From assembly GCA_900105895.1 (NCBI GenBank), contig FNSH01000001.1, forward strand, positions 1,476,501 through 1,540,500: DNA of 64,000 nt, written 5' to 3'. Source of the stretch: Atopobium minutum. Its GTDB lineage: Bacteria > Actinomycetota > Coriobacteriia > Coriobacteriales > Atopobiaceae. The notes beneath the pieces were generated by a model. That model was given only the letters and a program-made list of their open reading frames with translations, ran no database searches and had not been told where the DNA came from. This document shows, in pieces, positions 62,813 through 64,000 of the stretch (its first letter is position 1; each line of letters opens with the position of its first letter). The translations under genes were made by a program, and so were the position numbers.

Positions 62813-62913
62813 CAGTACTGCAGGATCAACAACGCCGCAAAGCTAACCGCACTGCAGGATCAACAACACCGCAAAGCTAACGGCACTGTAAGGTCAACAG
62901 CAATGCAAAGCTA
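62803..62913. repeat. 34-bp tandem repeats (three units plus a partial) at the nanE stop codon
   Basis: GCAAAGCT recurs at 62803, 62837, 62871 and 62905, exactly 34 bases apart, with similar sequence between. The first unit starts in the last two codons of nanE (CAA AGC TAA); the fourth, partial unit provides the stop codon of the convergent ATP-grasp gene. The units differ at several bases, so they are older than the BMC-H repeat. Confidence 0.85.
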
Positions 62914-64000
62914 GAACGAGGTATCCGTAGCCCTGGGATAGTGCTTTGCAAATTTGCGGATTTGGTTGCTCTCGGTCAAAAAGACATCCAGCAGCCTTTT
63001 TATGCCCTTATCGGCAGGATTATGCTGAGGATTAACCACTCTATTTGTGGAGATCAAATGGTTAACCTCGTCCATAAGCTGGGGATCTTGGATGTATTTG
63101 CGCATGAGCGAGAGGGGTACCAGCGTGTATAAAGCGGGGCTGTTGGCAATGTGGACCTCTTCAGATGTCTGATCAATGGCCTCGTTAATTAAAACCTGCA
63201 TGGGATTAACACCGCCCGCGCAATTATAGTAGGAGTTACGTCCAATGCGCGGATTGCAGTCAAGGAAGTATTCTGTACCGTCCAAGGGATCTCGCTTGAT
63301 GTCAAAGTTAGCAAAGCCACGATACTGAATGCTTTGCAGCATATGCTCTACCTTTGTCCACTGTTCGGGTTTCTCGCGAATAACCATAGCAACAGGGTTA
63401 CCCAGCATGGTGGGGGCATGGTCTTCTAGCAACACCTGCGCCGCTCCCAGCATGCGCGCCTTGCCATCTGCTCCCATGTATATTGTGATGGAGTCCATGT
63501 AGCTATCATCGCCCGCAATGAGATGCTGGACAAGGAAGTCTCCACTAAAGCCACTGGCGCGCAGCTTAGCCCAGAGTGCATCCAGTTCGGACTGCTGGTG
63601 CATGCAGTAGACCTTTTTAAATCCCTTGATAAGTGTGGTGTAATACCCAGCAGATTCTGCAGGCTTGGCAATAACAGGAAAGCTTAAAGCAGTGGGGGCG
63701 ATGGGGTCGGTACCTGCAAGGTGAACCACTTCAGTTTGGGGGACCGCTAAGCCATGTGCCTCGCAGAGCTTTGCAAAGCTGGCTTTATCGCAAACGGCAT
63801 TGAAAGCCTCTAAGGATGGAATAGGGCACACTACACCACAAGGCAGCTGGTCATGTACGCGTTCGAGCAGTTCAATGAGCTGATCTGTGTTTGCTACCAA
63901 GAGGATGGTTTTCTCGCCAGCAGTGGCACATATCTGAGTTATTGCTTCTAACAGCTGTTTGTCATCCAGCGCTTTGACGGCATGGGTGTCAAGTATTTTG
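62911..64000 (-). CDS. ATP-grasp ligase, C-terminal part (N-terminus outside window)
   Basis: Coding frame open from the right window edge to the stop at 62911; the 363 visible residues include in-frame sequence back to base 64000 with no stop. KILDTHAVKALDDKQLLEAI, then CDKASFAKLCEAHGLAVPQTEVV and FPVIAKPAESAGYYT (ATP-binding) with EYFLDCNPRIGRNSYYNCAGGVNPM (metal-binding Asn and Glu-like region) give a carboxylate-amine ligase of the ATP-grasp class. It resembles D-aspartate ligases that build peptidoglycan cross-bridges, but a CarB-like or amino-acid ligase role cannot be excluded. Confidence 0.75.
   Translation of the reverse strand, partial: KILDTHAVKALDDKQLLEAITQICATAGEKTILLVANTDQLIELLERVHDQLPCGVVCPIPSLEAFNAVCDKASFAKLCEAHGLAVPQTEVVHLAGTDPIAPTALSFPVIAKPAESAGYYTTLIKGFKKVYCMHQQSELDALWAKLRASGFSGDFLVQHLIAGDDSYMDSITIYMGADGKARMLGAAQVLLEDHAPTMLGNPVAMVIREKPEQWTKVEHMLQSIQYRGFANFDIKRDPLDGTEYFLDCNPRIGRNSYYNCAGGVNPMQVLINEAIDQTSEEVHIANSPALYTLVPLSLMRKYIQDPQLMDEVNHLISTNRVVNPQHNPADKGIKRLLDVFLTESNQIRKFAKHYPRATDTSF

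Overview
The window looks like the chromosome of a strictly fermentative, anaerobic actinobacterium of the Coriobacteriia, most likely the Atopobiaceae (Atopobium, Lancefieldella, Fannyhessea or a relative). Supporting this are the codon use at about even GC, lipoprotein-anchored binding proteins, a paired NifU-like/GGGtGRT locus typical of anaerobes, no visible respiratory chain, and a glycyl-radical microcompartment. The genus is an inference from memory of gene content. No rRNA, tRNA, CRISPR array, phage or insertion sequence was recognised.

Layout. Positions 1-10046 hold peptide and amino-acid salvage (end of pepT, an M42 aminopeptidase, a polar amino-acid ABC transporter, a C26 amidohydrolase), then coaE, a lytic transglycosylase, uvrB and a GtrA protein. 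Positions 10064-13932 (minus strand) carry two FAD proteins and an Mrp ATPase. Positions 14299-21441 carry the NifU-like/GGGtGRT pair, uvrA, a YbaK deacylase and a MurJ-type flippase. Positions 21615-26525 are a complete branched-chain amino-acid type ABC operon (livJHMGF). A two-component system (26724-28818) follows, then a surface methionine-sulfoxide repair pair (CcdA-thioredoxin fusion and membrane-anchored MsrAB, 29029-31400).

The centrepiece is 31976-50301, a long plus-strand choline-degrading bacterial microcompartment locus. It encodes choline trimethylamine-lyase (CutC, with every active-site residue I could check), its radical-SAM activase CutD, shell proteins (several BMC-H, one EutS-like, one EutN pentamer), an active CoA-acylating aldehyde dehydrogenase, a second dehydrogenase homologue without its catalytic cysteine, PduL, an iron alcohol dehydrogenase, EutJ/EutP/EutT-like accessory proteins, a membrane transporter, a MerR regulator, and a TPR-DUF4037-DUF4125 trio of unknown role. 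Expected chemistry: choline is split to trimethylamine and acetaldehyde inside the shell, and acetaldehyde is dismuted to ethanol and acetyl-CoA/acetyl-phosphate. The most striking feature is a near-perfect 449-bp tandem triplication of one BMC-H gene. It creates two copies with a 48-residue N-terminal extension that keep an internal ribosome-binding site and start for the short form.

Positions 52592-62812 form a sialic-acid type operon: a family-5 binding protein with an ABC transporter (one subunit a permease-ATPase fusion), an intact CE7-type esterase beside a paralogue lacking the catalytic Ser and His, a NanA-type lyase, a ROK kinase and NanE. Repeated 13-bp motifs upstream look like regulator sites. 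The window ends inside a minus-strand ATP-grasp ligase gene.

Recurrent themes: each of the three solute-binding protein genes is followed by a hairpin before its permease gene. Short tandem repeats starting at or just before stop codons occur at three gene 3' ends (7-, 19- and 34-bp units).
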